Shown one piece after another: positions 33,489 to 41,151 of a stretch of 41,151 nucleotides of DNA. Each line of letters begins with the position of its first letter. Position 1 is the first letter of the stretch. The stretch is from Chloroflexota bacterium (GTDB taxonomy: Bacteria; Chloroflexota; Limnocylindria; Limnocylindrales; CSP1-4). The stretch lies in assembly GCA_025358515.1 (NCBI GenBank), contig JANYJG010000161.1:1-41151 (forward strand), in the 5' to 3' direction. The position numbers and the translations under genes were made by a program. The notes under the pieces were generated by a model. It was not told where the DNA came from. It saw only the letters and a program-made list of their open reading frames with translations, and made no database searches.

Positions 33489-34414
33489 TAAATGCGGTCG
33501 ATCCAACGGGGTGAGAAGCGCGGCCCGCGGCGCGGAATCTTGATGCCGGCCGCCAGCAGCAGACACACCACCCGGGCTCGCTGGCCTCGATACGGCTCGA
33601 GCAATTCAAGCATCCGCTCGTCACTCGCGCGGGGCTCGCCGGCCAGCGCCCACGAAACCAGGTCCGGCAGATGGGCGTCCCCGGTGGTAACCGCGTCCGG
33701 GTCGCCGAAGGCGGCGCGGGTCGCCTCGGCTGCGGTCCAGGGCCCGATGCCCGGGATCTCACCCAGGCGCTCTCGGGCGACTTCCGGCGCCAGTGCCGTG
33801 TATGTCTCGATGCGCGGCCCCAGCCGGCCGATCTGGCGCAGAACTTCCGCGCGGCGCCTCTCGATGCCGAGCGGATGGAATTCGAAGTAGGGGAGAGCGG
33901 CCAGACTCTGAGCGGTGGGCGGCAGCCGCAGGGTCCGTGGGCCCGGCGCCGGCGGCCCGAGTCGCTGGATCAGGGCTCGATAGGAGCGGTTCGCCTCAAT
34001 GGCCGTAACCTTCTGGGCCACGATCGCCCGAACGAGGGCCGGTACCAGTTGGCCCGTGCGGGGCAGCCGCAGGCCGGGGAAGCGGCGTTGTAGCTCGTGT
34101 ACCAATGGGTGTCGCGGGATCAAGAGGTGCGGGTCATCCTCCAAGCCCGCGAGTCCCGGCACGGCCGCAATGGCGGTTTCCGCGCCGGTCCCCCACGCCT
34201 CGGCGACTATCGCGCCGGCCTCGTGGAAGAGTCTGATCGTGGCCGGACCTGTCTGCGTTTGCCGTGCCAGCCAGACGCCGTCCGAGTCCAGTTGAATGGT
34301 CGGGTCGGTGCGAGAACTCTGGAGCCGGCCGAGAGACTGCCAAAGGTCGATCGCCTCGGGCGTCGCGAACCTGGCGCGGATGGGTTCGTCTGGCCCCTCG
34401 GCCGCAACCTTCAC
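33488..34414 (-). CDS. AlkA-like DNA-3-methyladenine glycosylase
   Basis: 308 residues. The helix-hairpin-helix GEIPGIGPWTAAEA (around 218-231) is followed by the catalytic aspartate Asp246 in GDAHLPD, placed like Asp238 of AlkA. No Fe-S cluster Cys cluster is seen. It should remove alkylated bases. Its ATG 34414 overlaps the cofE stop by 4 bases, so it is translated from the F420 operon. The N-terminal domain (about residues 1-100) has no clear match to me. Confidence 0.85.
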   Translation of the reverse strand: MKVAAEGPDEPIRARFATPEAIDLWQSLGRLQSSRTDPTIQLDSDGVWLARQTQTGPATIRLFHEAGAIVAEAWGTGAETAIAAVPGLAGLEDDPHLLIPRHPLVHELQRRFPGLRLPRTGQLVPALVRAIVAQKVTAIEANRSYRALIQRLGPPAPGPRTLRLPPTAQSLAALPYFEFHPLGIERRRAEVLRQIGRLGPRIETYTALAPEVARERLGEIPGIGPWTAAEATRAAFGDPDAVTTGDAHLPDLVSWALAGEPRASDERMLELLEPYRGQRARVVCLLLAAGIKIPRRGPRFSPRWIDRI

Positions 34415-35193
34415 GGGAAGAGGTCGAACTCGCGAGGCATCAGAGAATCGGCGATGCGTCCTTCGCCGCGCGTGGGGTTGGCCCCACGGACGATGGCCGC
34501 GGGCCGGCGGCCGGTCTTACCAAGGGCCAGTTCCGCGGCCGAGGCGATCTCGTCGGCGGTTGCTCGGACTGTGCTGCGCATGATTCTGCCGTCTGCGTCC
34601 GGTGTCCCGCGCATGTCGTCCAACGGCAGCATGCCGCTCACGCCGATGGCGACGTCTGTGATGCCCCAGCGCCAGGGACGGCCGAAACTGTCCGAGACGA
34701 TAACCGGCACGTCTACGCCGAAAGCCAATCTGACGGCGGCGCGAATGCGGGCCGCCGAAGCATCCGGATCGACGGGCAGAAGCGTCACAACGTTGCCGCT
34801 CTCCGGACCCATGTTGGAGGCGTCGACGCCGCCATTGGCGCAGATGAAGCCTTGCCTGGTTTCGGTGATGAGCACCCCTCGCTCCATGCGCACCACACGC
34901 CGCGCCTCACGCACGACGACCTCGAGCTGGCGGGCGTCGCGATCCCAGCGTTCGGCGAAGGCAACGAGCTCGGGACGAGGCTCGATGGCGGTCAAGTCGA
35001 CCAGGGCGCCCTCCGCCTTGGATACGACCTTCTGGGTCACCACCAGGACGTCGTCTTCGCGAAGCGGCTGCGTTTCGGGGTTTGCTTGTAGGGCGGCCAC
35101 CAGCATCGACGCCAGATCGTCGCCGGGTCGGACCTCCGGGATACCGTCGAGGGCAATGACCTGCAGGCTGCCGGCGCTGCCTGTCTCGGTCAT
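34411..35193 (-). CDS. cofE: coenzyme F420-0:L-glutamate ligase
   Basis: 260 residues, a single-domain CofE. It adds glutamates to F420-0 using GTP. Recognisable blocks are VVTQKVVSKAEGALVDL near residue 51, the SNMGPES turn and VSDSFGRPWRWG near residue 167. It lacks the nitroreductase-like second domain of actinobacterial FbiB, as in archaeal and many Chloroflexota enzymes. ATG 35193 overlaps cofC by 4 bases. Confidence 0.95.
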   Translation of the reverse strand: MTETGSAGSLQVIALDGIPEVRPGDDLASMLVAALQANPETQPLREDDVLVVTQKVVSKAEGALVDLTAIEPRPELVAFAERWDRDARQLEVVVREARRVVRMERGVLITETRQGFICANGGVDASNMGPESGNVVTLLPVDPDASAARIRAAVRLAFGVDVPVIVSDSFGRPWRWGITDVAIGVSGMLPLDDMRGTPDADGRIMRSTVRATADEIASAAELALGKTGRRPAAIVRGANPTRGEGRIADSLMPREFDLFP

Positions 35194-35837
35194 CGTCCGG
35201 CCTCATGGCCCAGCCCGAGCATATCGGCCTCGAGCAGATCCTCGGCTGTGTCCACGTCGAATGAGAGCGGCCCGTCCAGCTCCAGGTACGTCGCACCCGC
35301 GATTGTCGCCGCCGCCCGATGGGCCTCGCGACTGCCCTCGCCGAAACGGAATGTGATGGCGTCTGGGGGCATGACGAGCAGGGCATTCGTGCCGCTGCCG
35401 TGCCGGTCGGGGACGAGCACAACCACCGGCCGCTCGGGAACCGCGGCCGCGGCACGCTCGGCCGCCTCAGCCAGACGATCGATCGCTGAAGCGGCGACGC
35501 CGGGCAGATCGGCCGGCAGAACGACGATCGCCGTGGCCTTCGCGCCGGCCGCCGAGCGAGCTTCGTCGAGTCCTTCGTTGAGCCCGCTTGTCCGCTGCAG
35601 CAGCGTCGCCGCACCCATGTCACGAGCGCTGTCCAGCAGCTCACGATCCATCGACACGACGACCACGCGGGCCACTCGTCCGGCAGCCAGGGCTGCCCCT
35701 ACGGTCTGGCGGAGCAGCGCCATTACGAGGTCCGCGCGCTCTTCGGCATCCAGAGGCTCACCCAGCCGCGACTTGGCACCGCTGAGTGAGCGAACCGGCA
35801 CGATGACCACGGTGTGCGAGAGACCCTCGACGCTCAC
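35190..35837 (-). CDS. cofC: 2-phospho-L-lactate/phosphoenolpyruvate guanylyltransferase
   Basis: 215 residues. It makes the guanylyl-activated C3 acid used by CofD. The N-terminal VPVRSLSGAKSRLGEPL is the nucleotidyltransferase loop of CofC, and VLPADLPG near residue 105 is the second conserved block. Whether the C3 substrate is phospholactate, phosphoenolpyruvate or another acid cannot be told. Its GTG 35837 overlaps cofD by 4 bases (GTGA). Confidence 0.94.
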   Translation of the reverse strand: MSVEGLSHTVVIVPVRSLSGAKSRLGEPLDAEERADLVMALLRQTVGAALAAGRVARVVVVSMDRELLDSARDMGAATLLQRTSGLNEGLDEARSAAGAKATAIVVLPADLPGVAASAIDRLAEAAERAAAAVPERPVVVLVPDRHGSGTNALLVMPPDAITFRFGEGSREAHRAAATIAGATYLELDGPLSFDVDTAEDLLEADMLGLGHEAGR

Positions 35838-36811
35838 CCGTCCTGCCCCGGGCCCGCGGCGGTCCGCACTTCCAGGGCCGCCGCCAGCATTCGCATGGCG
35901 ACGTTGGCTCGAGAGGACGAATCCGCCATGACTGTGTTCGTCACCACGGTTCCGATTCCCAGGGCGCTGATGGCACCCTCGAGGGCCGCGTCCTGGGTGT
36001 CCAGGACGAACTTGTCGATGAGACCGAGGGCGGCGTATCGCCGGGCCACGCCGAGCGCGCTGGGCTCATGGCCCAGGCTGGACATCATCCTGTCAGCCGG
36101 ACCGCGCAATGCCTTGCCGCCCACGATTCCAGACAAGGCGAGCACCGCAACGCCCCTCGCTCGAGCGGCTGCGACTTCGGCGACCAGCCCCGGGACGGCC
36201 AGGATGGGCCCAATCGAAACAATGGGGTTGGAGGGCGCCAGCATGATCGCATCGGCGTCGTTGAGTGCGCCTCGGACCTCCTCGGTCACGGTCGACTTGT
36301 CGGCGCCTTCGTAGCGAACCTCGCGTACCTCGGGCAGCTGGCGCAGCCTCACGAAATAGTCCTGGAAATCGAGCCAGCCGCCATCCGTCCTGACTCTGGT
36401 GCGAACCGGCTCGTCGGCCATCGGCAGCACGTTCGAAGGCACCCCAAGAGCAGCGGCGATGGCCAGGCTGATGTCCGTCAGTCGCTCGCCGCGGCGGATC
36501 CGTTCGGTCCGGAACAGGTGCGTGGCAATATCCCGGTCGCCCAGTCGGAACCACGTGTCCTCGCCCAGCAGCGCCAGCTGGTCCATGACCCGCCAGGATT
36601 CGTCATCGACTCCCCAGCCTTGGGCCGGGTTTGCGATGCCCGCCAGCGTGTACAGGACCGTGTCCAGATCCGGACAGATGAGCAGGGAGTGGAGTTCCAG
36701 GTCGTCGCCGGTGTTGACGATGACCGTCAGCTCGCCCGGCTCAAGTTGCTGCTGTAGCCCTTCAGCCAGCTTCGCGCCGCCGACGCCGCCCGCCAGACAG
36801 ACGATGCGCAT
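35834..36811 (-). CDS. cofD: 2-phospho-L-lactate transferase (F420-0 / FO transferase)
   Basis: 325 residues. It joins the activated C3 acid to the deazaflavin FO. MRIVCLAGGVGGAKLAEGL at the N-terminus and NTGDDLELHSLLICPDLDTVLYTL define the family and fix ATG 36811, which has a strong GGAGGGAG before it. cofG and cofH, which make FO, are not in the window. It is first in the cofD-cofC-cofE-alkA-like unit. Confidence 0.95.
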   Translation of the reverse strand: MRIVCLAGGVGGAKLAEGLQQQLEPGELTVIVNTGDDLELHSLLICPDLDTVLYTLAGIANPAQGWGVDDESWRVMDQLALLGEDTWFRLGDRDIATHLFRTERIRRGERLTDISLAIAAALGVPSNVLPMADEPVRTRVRTDGGWLDFQDYFVRLRQLPEVREVRYEGADKSTVTEEVRGALNDADAIMLAPSNPIVSIGPILAVPGLVAEVAAARARGVAVLALSGIVGGKALRGPADRMMSSLGHEPSALGVARRYAALGLIDKFVLDTQDAALEGAISALGIGTVVTNTVMADSSSRANVAMRMLAAALEVRTAAGPGQDG

Positions 36812-36984
36812 CGCTCTCCCTCCGCCGGATTCACCGCTGAGTTGGATTCGGGACAGCGTACCGCGCCTCGCTTCTGCGTGTCCGTTGCAGGCCCGGTGCA
36901 GCCGCGCGCCACTTTCCTTGATGGCGGCTTTGCCACGCGCAGAAATGTTGCCGGAGCAGGCCCATGAGGGATTTCGCGCGGCCA

Positions 36985-37002
36985 GTGGGCCTTTTGGGCC
37001 AC
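36985..37002. promoter_or_regulatory. hairpin in the divergent cofD / large-protein region
   Basis: GTGGGCC-TTTT-GGGCCAC forms an 18-base hairpin with one mismatch. It lies in the 273-base divergent gap (36812-37084). TAAGAT at 37024-37029 may be a -10 for the large protein. I see no good -35 and no gene in the gap. Confidence 0.35.
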
Positions 37003-37084
37003 GGTCGGGCTCAATCAGACGTGTAAGATCTAGGTCGGGTTTGCGCCAAGCGCGCCCACGTGGCTCGACCTGGAGGGAAAGCAA

Positions 37085-40000
37085 ATGCGCCGGTTGTCCT
37101 CAATAGCCCTTGTTTTGGGTTTCGTCGTGTCCATCCTCGGAGCCGCGGCACCCGCGCCCGCCCAGGCGGCTGTGTCGATGCCTGCTCCGACGGTCGTCAG
37201 TCCTACCAACGGATCGAGTGTCTCCGGCTCCAATCCCGTATTCAGCTGGAACGCAGTCGGCGGCGCGGTCAAGTACCGCGTCCTGATTTCGCCATCGGCC
37301 GGCTTCACCTCGATTCCATACCAGGTCGATACTGTCTCGCTCCACTACGCGCCCGCCGATCAGCTGCCGGTCCAGACCTGGTACTGGCGCGTCATGGGCC
37401 TCGCCGCCGACAGCACCGCCGGACCGTACGCCCAGGCATCCTTCACCAAGACGAGCACGGGGGCGCCCGTTCTTGTTGCTCCGGCCAACGGCCAAACGCT
37501 GATATTTCCCACGAACCCCGTTCTGTTTGCCTGGCAGCCCGTTGCCGGCGCCACCTCCTATACGGTTCAGGTGGCCACCTCGTCCACTTTCGTTGGCGCC
37601 ATTGCGTACACGACCCCCAACACCGCCTACGCCTTGACCGACACCCAGGCCTTCACCCGCAGCGACGGGATTGGGCAGTCGTGGTGGTGGCGTGTCCAGG
37701 CCAACTTCTCCTCGCAAGTCACGCCGTGGTCGGCGGGCTGGAGCTACCAGGTCAGCTGGCCGGCCGTGCCGCAGCTGGAGTCGCCCCTAAACGGCGCGGC
37801 AGGCGTGACCGAGGTCGTGTTCTCCTGGGATCCGGTTCCGGGAGCGGCGACATACCAAATCCAAGTCAGCCCCAACGGCGACTGGCAGAACAACACCGTT
37901 GTGGATCAAATTGTCGACAGCACGCGCTATGCCCCTTATCCGACTCTCCTGAATACATCCTACTTCTGGCGCGTTCGGGCCCGTGCGGCCGGAAGTGCCA
38001 CCAACCTTGGCCCTTGGTCGCCGGACGGGCGCTACTTCACCCGGTCCTGGCCGGCGCGACCGGTGACGTACAGCCCCCACTGGGCCGGTGGGATTGTGGC
38101 CACGCCGATCGTTTCCAACCTTGAACTCAGCTGGACGCCAGCCGGCCCCAGCGGCGCGGGTTGGGTCGACCACGCCTCCCACTACGAGCTAAACGTCGGC
38201 GACGATCTCAACTTCAGCCCCGGCACATTTTGGACCTGCTACACCAACCACACGACCTTCACGCCCTACTCCGGCGTGCAAACTGGCGGCGAACCAAACG
38301 GTTGCGGGATGCCGCTGAGTCTGAACGCGGGTACCACCTACTACTGGCGCGTTCGCGGCATAGATGCCACCAAGGGCGTTCTCGGTCTGTGGGACAACAC
38401 TTCGTCGGCCGATACCCAGCGCTTCATCTACCTGCCGGCGATGCCGAATCCGTCCAGCCCGCCGAAGGGCGCCAGCGTTCAGGTCCCGACACTGACCTGG
38501 TCAGCGGTATCGGGCACGAGTCAGTATCTCGTCACGATCAATAGACACGATGGTACACCGGTGAAGGTGGACCAGACGTTCGCCACGTCCTACACGCCGA
38601 CGTCGCCTCTGATCCCGTCCGATGGACCGTTCTCGTGGTACGTTCAGGCGTTGGATGGCGCCGGCCACTGGGGCCTCGTACCGGACCAGGCCGGCTGGTG
38701 GACGTTCTCGATCGTCAGCCCTATTGGGGATTTGTCGCTTGCGCAGCTGACTCCGTCGATTGGAGCCGCCGCGAACCGCATGCCATCAATGAGTTGGAAG
38801 CCCTACACCGGCGCCACGTACTACCAGGTCGAATACGGAAACGATTACGCCTATTTTTCGCTCAGTGGCGGTATACCCCTCCCGTATGCGGCCTACACGT
38901 ACACGAACGCGCCCCTTGCCGCCGGCACATACGGCTGGAGAGTGAAGGCCTTCAACAGCAGCTCCACCACTACTCCTTTGAGCATCAGCTCTTGGCGGTC
39001 GTTTAGCGTCGGAATGAATCCCTCCCACGGCGACTGGATCGTGCCTTGGAGCGCCTACATCACCCCGGAGTGCACCACCCCGACGAACCCTGCCATTGGG
39101 CGCTGCACGCCAACGCTCGGCGACACTCAGAGGATGTCGTGGAACCCGGACCCGCAGGCCGGCGCGTATGAGGTCTACGTCGCCAATGATGCCAACTTCA
39201 CCTCCATCTACCGTATCTACCTGACGGTGCAGACCACGTTGACCCCGCGTGAGTCGTGGTTGGACAGCCAGGCCGGCGAGTCCTACTACTGGTTCGTGAG
39301 GCCGTGTTTGGATCTGGGGAGGCAGCACTGCGGCCCCGGGCCGGACACTAATGCCGGCCTGAACAACGCCAGCGCCTACAAGAAGATTTCGCCTCCGGTT
39401 ACCGGCCTGACAACGACAACGGCCATGAATCCGGCCATTCCGGCCACCAGGATCGCCGACCAGGTCACGTTTAACTGGAGCGACTATATCGGCACAAGTC
39501 AGAAGACCACGTACCCGGCGGCCGGCGCGAATTCAAGCAAAGTTACGCAAGAGGCGATGGAGTACTACTTCACGGCCGCCACCGCGGCCGACTTCAACGC
39601 GTCCTCCATCTTGGATAACAACATTCGCGTCGATCAGACGCAGTTCACCCCCTGGCAGCGGACCTATCCGGAAGGACCACTGTACTGGCGTGTCCAGGCA
39701 CTCGACGGTTCCAGTAATCCGCTCACAATGAGCCAGCCACAGCCTCCTGTGACCAAAGCCTCCCCGCAGATCGCGCTGCTTTCACCCGCCATTGGGGCGA
39801 CCGTCAGCGGTGTGCCCTATCTCCAATGGGCGCCCCAGAACTGGGCCGCGCTCTACACGGTTGAGTTGTACAGCGGCGGCGACCTCAACTTCTCGCCTGC
39901 CCATCTGGTCCTCAGCATGACCACGCCGATCGCCGCCTGGGCGCCGACGTCCAGTCTGCCTGCCGGCGCCTACGCCTGGCGCGTCCAGCGGCGCGATGTG

Positions 40001-41151
40001 ATCAACCTCCCGGGACCCTGGTCGGACGGTCGCGTGTTCACCCTTCGTCCGGCTGCGCCGAGCTTGATCGCACCAAACGATCTCGCCCTCATGGGCGTTT
40101 CGAACCTGCTGTTCCAATGGACCACGATCCAGAGTGGCACCAGATATCAGTTCCAGTCCAGCACCACCTCCGACTTCTCCTCTCTTTTCGAGAGCCAGAA
40201 CACACCGATGACGTCCTGGTCTCCCCAGGGCCTGTACAGCCTTGGCAGGTACTACTGGCATGTCTCGGTCCTGGACGCCCAGGACCATGTCCTTAACACC
40301 TCCGCTAGCCGTACGTTCACGGTCGGTGTGCTGCCCGGCGCTCCAACCAACGCGTACGCCACGGCCGGCAACACGACCGCCCTCGTTTCGTGGATTACGC
40401 CAACATCAGCGGGTAGTTCACCGATCACGAGCTACATCGCGACCAGTTCGCCAGGTGCCAAAATCTGCACTGTGAACGCCCCGGCCCTCAGCTGCACTGT
40501 TGGCGGCCTTACCAACGGTGTTAGCTACAGCTTCGTGGCTCAGGCGAGGAGTAGTTTCGGCACCGGTCCAGCCTCTCTTTCGTCGAACGCCGTAGTGCCC
40601 ACTTCCATCAGCAGACTGGCGGTGACTGCGGCCACAGCCCAGCGCGCCAACGTCGCGTTCCCGCTGACCGTGCGAGCCATCGATGGAGTCGGAACGACGC
40701 AGAGCGGCTATCGCGGCACCGTCCACTTCACCAGCACCGACCCGGCCGCCGTCCTACCCGCCAACTACACCTTCACCCTGGCCGACAAGGGCAGCCACAC
40801 CTTTAGCGTCACCCTCAAGACCCTCGGCACCCGGTCGGTCACGGCCACCGACACCGTCACGGCGTCCATCGCCGGTGCCCAAACCGGCATCGTCGTGGCT
40901 CCCGCCGCGAGCACATACCACGCCCTGGCTCCGGCCCGGGTTCTCGACACCCGACCGACCATCGGGGTTGTCGTCAACATGGGTCTGACGGGTGTCTTCA
41001 AGGCCGGCATCGTGCGGACCTTCCACGTCGGGGGAGCCCGCTACGTCGGGGGCGGTACAACCGTTGCCGTACCGACCAACGCCACCGCGGTCACAGGCAA
41101 CCTGACCATCGTGGGCCAGACCGCCACAGGTCTAGTGGCTCTAGGGCCCAC
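37085..41151 (+). CDS. large secreted fibronectin-like repeat protein, C-terminus beyond window
   Basis: Open from ATG 37085 to the last base, 1355 codons with no stop. GGAGGG lies 7 bases upstream. Residues 1-28 are a signal peptide with a basic start, hydrophobic core and AQA cleavage motif. About ten divergent modules of 90-130 residues follow, each with a sandwich signature such as FSWDPVPGAATYQIQV near the start and YYWRVRA late. Residues 1084-1174 are a classic FN3 domain, about 1175-1275 are Ig-like, and from about 1280 a partial ALxPARVLDTR domain begins. Cys pairs in some modules suggest disulfides. It looks like a surface or matrix protein; ligand unknown. No LPxTG-like anchor is visible before the edge. 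Confidence 0.88.
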   Translation, partial: MRRLSSIALVLGFVVSILGAAAPAPAQAAVSMPAPTVVSPTNGSSVSGSNPVFSWNAVGGAVKYRVLISPSAGFTSIPYQVDTVSLHYAPADQLPVQTWYWRVMGLAADSTAGPYAQASFTKTSTGAPVLVAPANGQTLIFPTNPVLFAWQPVAGATSYTVQVATSSTFVGAIAYTTPNTAYALTDTQAFTRSDGIGQSWWWRVQANFSSQVTPWSAGWSYQVSWPAVPQLESPLNGAAGVTEVVFSWDPVPGAATYQIQVSPNGDWQNNTVVDQIVDSTRYAPYPTLLNTSYFWRVRARAAGSATNLGPWSPDGRYFTRSWPARPVTYSPHWAGGIVATPIVSNLELSWTPAGPSGAGWVDHASHYELNVGDDLNFSPGTFWTCYTNHTTFTPYSGVQTGGEPNGCGMPLSLNAGTTYYWRVRGIDATKGVLGLWDNTSSADTQRFIYLPAMPNPSSPPKGASVQVPTLTWSAVSGTSQYLVTINRHDGTPVKVDQTFATSYTPTSPLIPSDGPFSWYVQALDGAGHWGLVPDQAGWWTFSIVSPIGDLSLAQLTPSIGAAANRMPSMSWKPYTGATYYQVEYGNDYAYFSLSGGIPLPYAAYTYTNAPLAAGTYGWRVKAFNSSSTTTPLSISSWRSFSVGMNPSHGDWIVPWSAYITPECTTPTNPAIGRCTPTLGDTQRMSWNPDPQAGAYEVYVANDANFTSIYRIYLTVQTTLTPRESWLDSQAGESYYWFVRPCLDLGRQHCGPGPDTNAGLNNASAYKKISPPVTGLTTTTAMNPAIPATRIADQVTFNWSDYIGTSQKTTYPAAGANSSKVTQEAMEYYFTAATAADFNASSILDNNIRVDQTQFTPWQRTYPEGPLYWRVQALDGSSNPLTMSQPQPPVTKASPQIALLSPAIGATVSGVPYLQWAPQNWAALYTVELYSGGDLNFSPAHLVLSMTTPIAAWAPTSSLPAGAYAWRVQRRDVINLPGPWSDGRVFTLRPAAPSLIAPNDLALMGVSNLLFQWTTIQSGTRYQFQSSTTSDFSSLFESQNTPMTSWSPQGLYSLGRYYWHVSVLDAQDHVLNTSASRTFTVGVLPGAPTNAYATAGNTTALVSWITPTSAGSSPITSYIATSSPGAKICTVNAPALSCTVGGLTNGVSYSFVAQARSSFGTGPASLSSNAVVPTSISRLAVTAATAQRANVAFPLTVRAIDGVGTTQSGYRGTVHFTSTDPAAVLPANYTFTLADKGSHTFSVTLKTLGTRSVTATDTVTASIAGAQTGIVVAPAASTYHALAPARVLDTRPTIGVVVNMGLTGVFKAGIVRTFHVGGARYVGGGTTVAVPTNATAVTGNLTIVGQTATGLVALGP

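Noticed and set aside
1-41151. CRISPR array, transposase, phage or integron
   Set aside because: No regularly spaced repeats, transposase or integrase motif was found; only short isolated repeats are present.

Overview
This is a high-GC bacterial chromosome window, densely packed with many 1- to 4-base gene overlaps. It carries a coenzyme F420 operon with a stand-alone CofE, an F420-type (LLM) oxidoreductase and a complete two-gene CYTH/CHAD plus polyphosphate kinase unit. Actinobacteria usually fuse CofE to a nitroreductase-like domain (FbiB). The separate CofE, the gene mix and the partial C-terminal 'ALxPxRxLDTR' domain on the last protein make me favour a Chloroflexota lineage (Limnocylindria-like). 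This is an inference, not proven. I see no rRNA, complete tRNA, CRISPR array, transposase or phage gene.

Layout. 1-4266 (minus): CYTH-CHAD protein (cut by the window edge), ppk1, a small membrane protein, a YbjQ-family protein and a DUF971 protein, probably one transcription unit centred on polyphosphate. 4352-9925 (plus): a P-type cation ATPase, then an XRE repressor, a small membrane protein and a NatA/NatB-type ABC exporter; the repressor's promoter lies between two 20-bp palindromes. 10294-11025 (minus): a DNA-ligase-like protein that has lost its catalytic lysines. 11176-15704 (plus): an MFS transporter, argH, amtB and a 27-codon single-helix membrane gene whose promoter resembles that of amtB. 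15836-17869 (minus): a soluble GAF histidine kinase and an OmpR-type regulator. 17932-23135 (minus): the arginine operon argC-argJ-argB-argR-argG, with an ARG box in the argC promoter. 23233-31801 (minus): two membrane glycosyltransferases, an OsmC protein, an ABC exporter broken by a frameshift in Walker A, a methyltransferase, thioredoxin reductase behind a perfect 17-bp palindrome, and an LLM oxidoreductase. 32101-33447 (plus): a LysM/M23 peptidase. 33488-36811 (minus): cofD-cofC-cofE plus an AlkA-like DNA glycosylase, all overlapping by 4 bases. 37085-41151 (plus): a secreted protein of more than 1355 residues made of about ten fibronectin-like modules, running off the right edge.

Three promoters (XRE gene, argC, and the glycosyltransferase at 26092) put the -10 box 7-9 bases before the start codon, which suggests leaderless transcripts. 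The observations I would check first are the small gene next to amtB, the dead ligase, the XRE operators, the ARG box, and the trxB palindrome.
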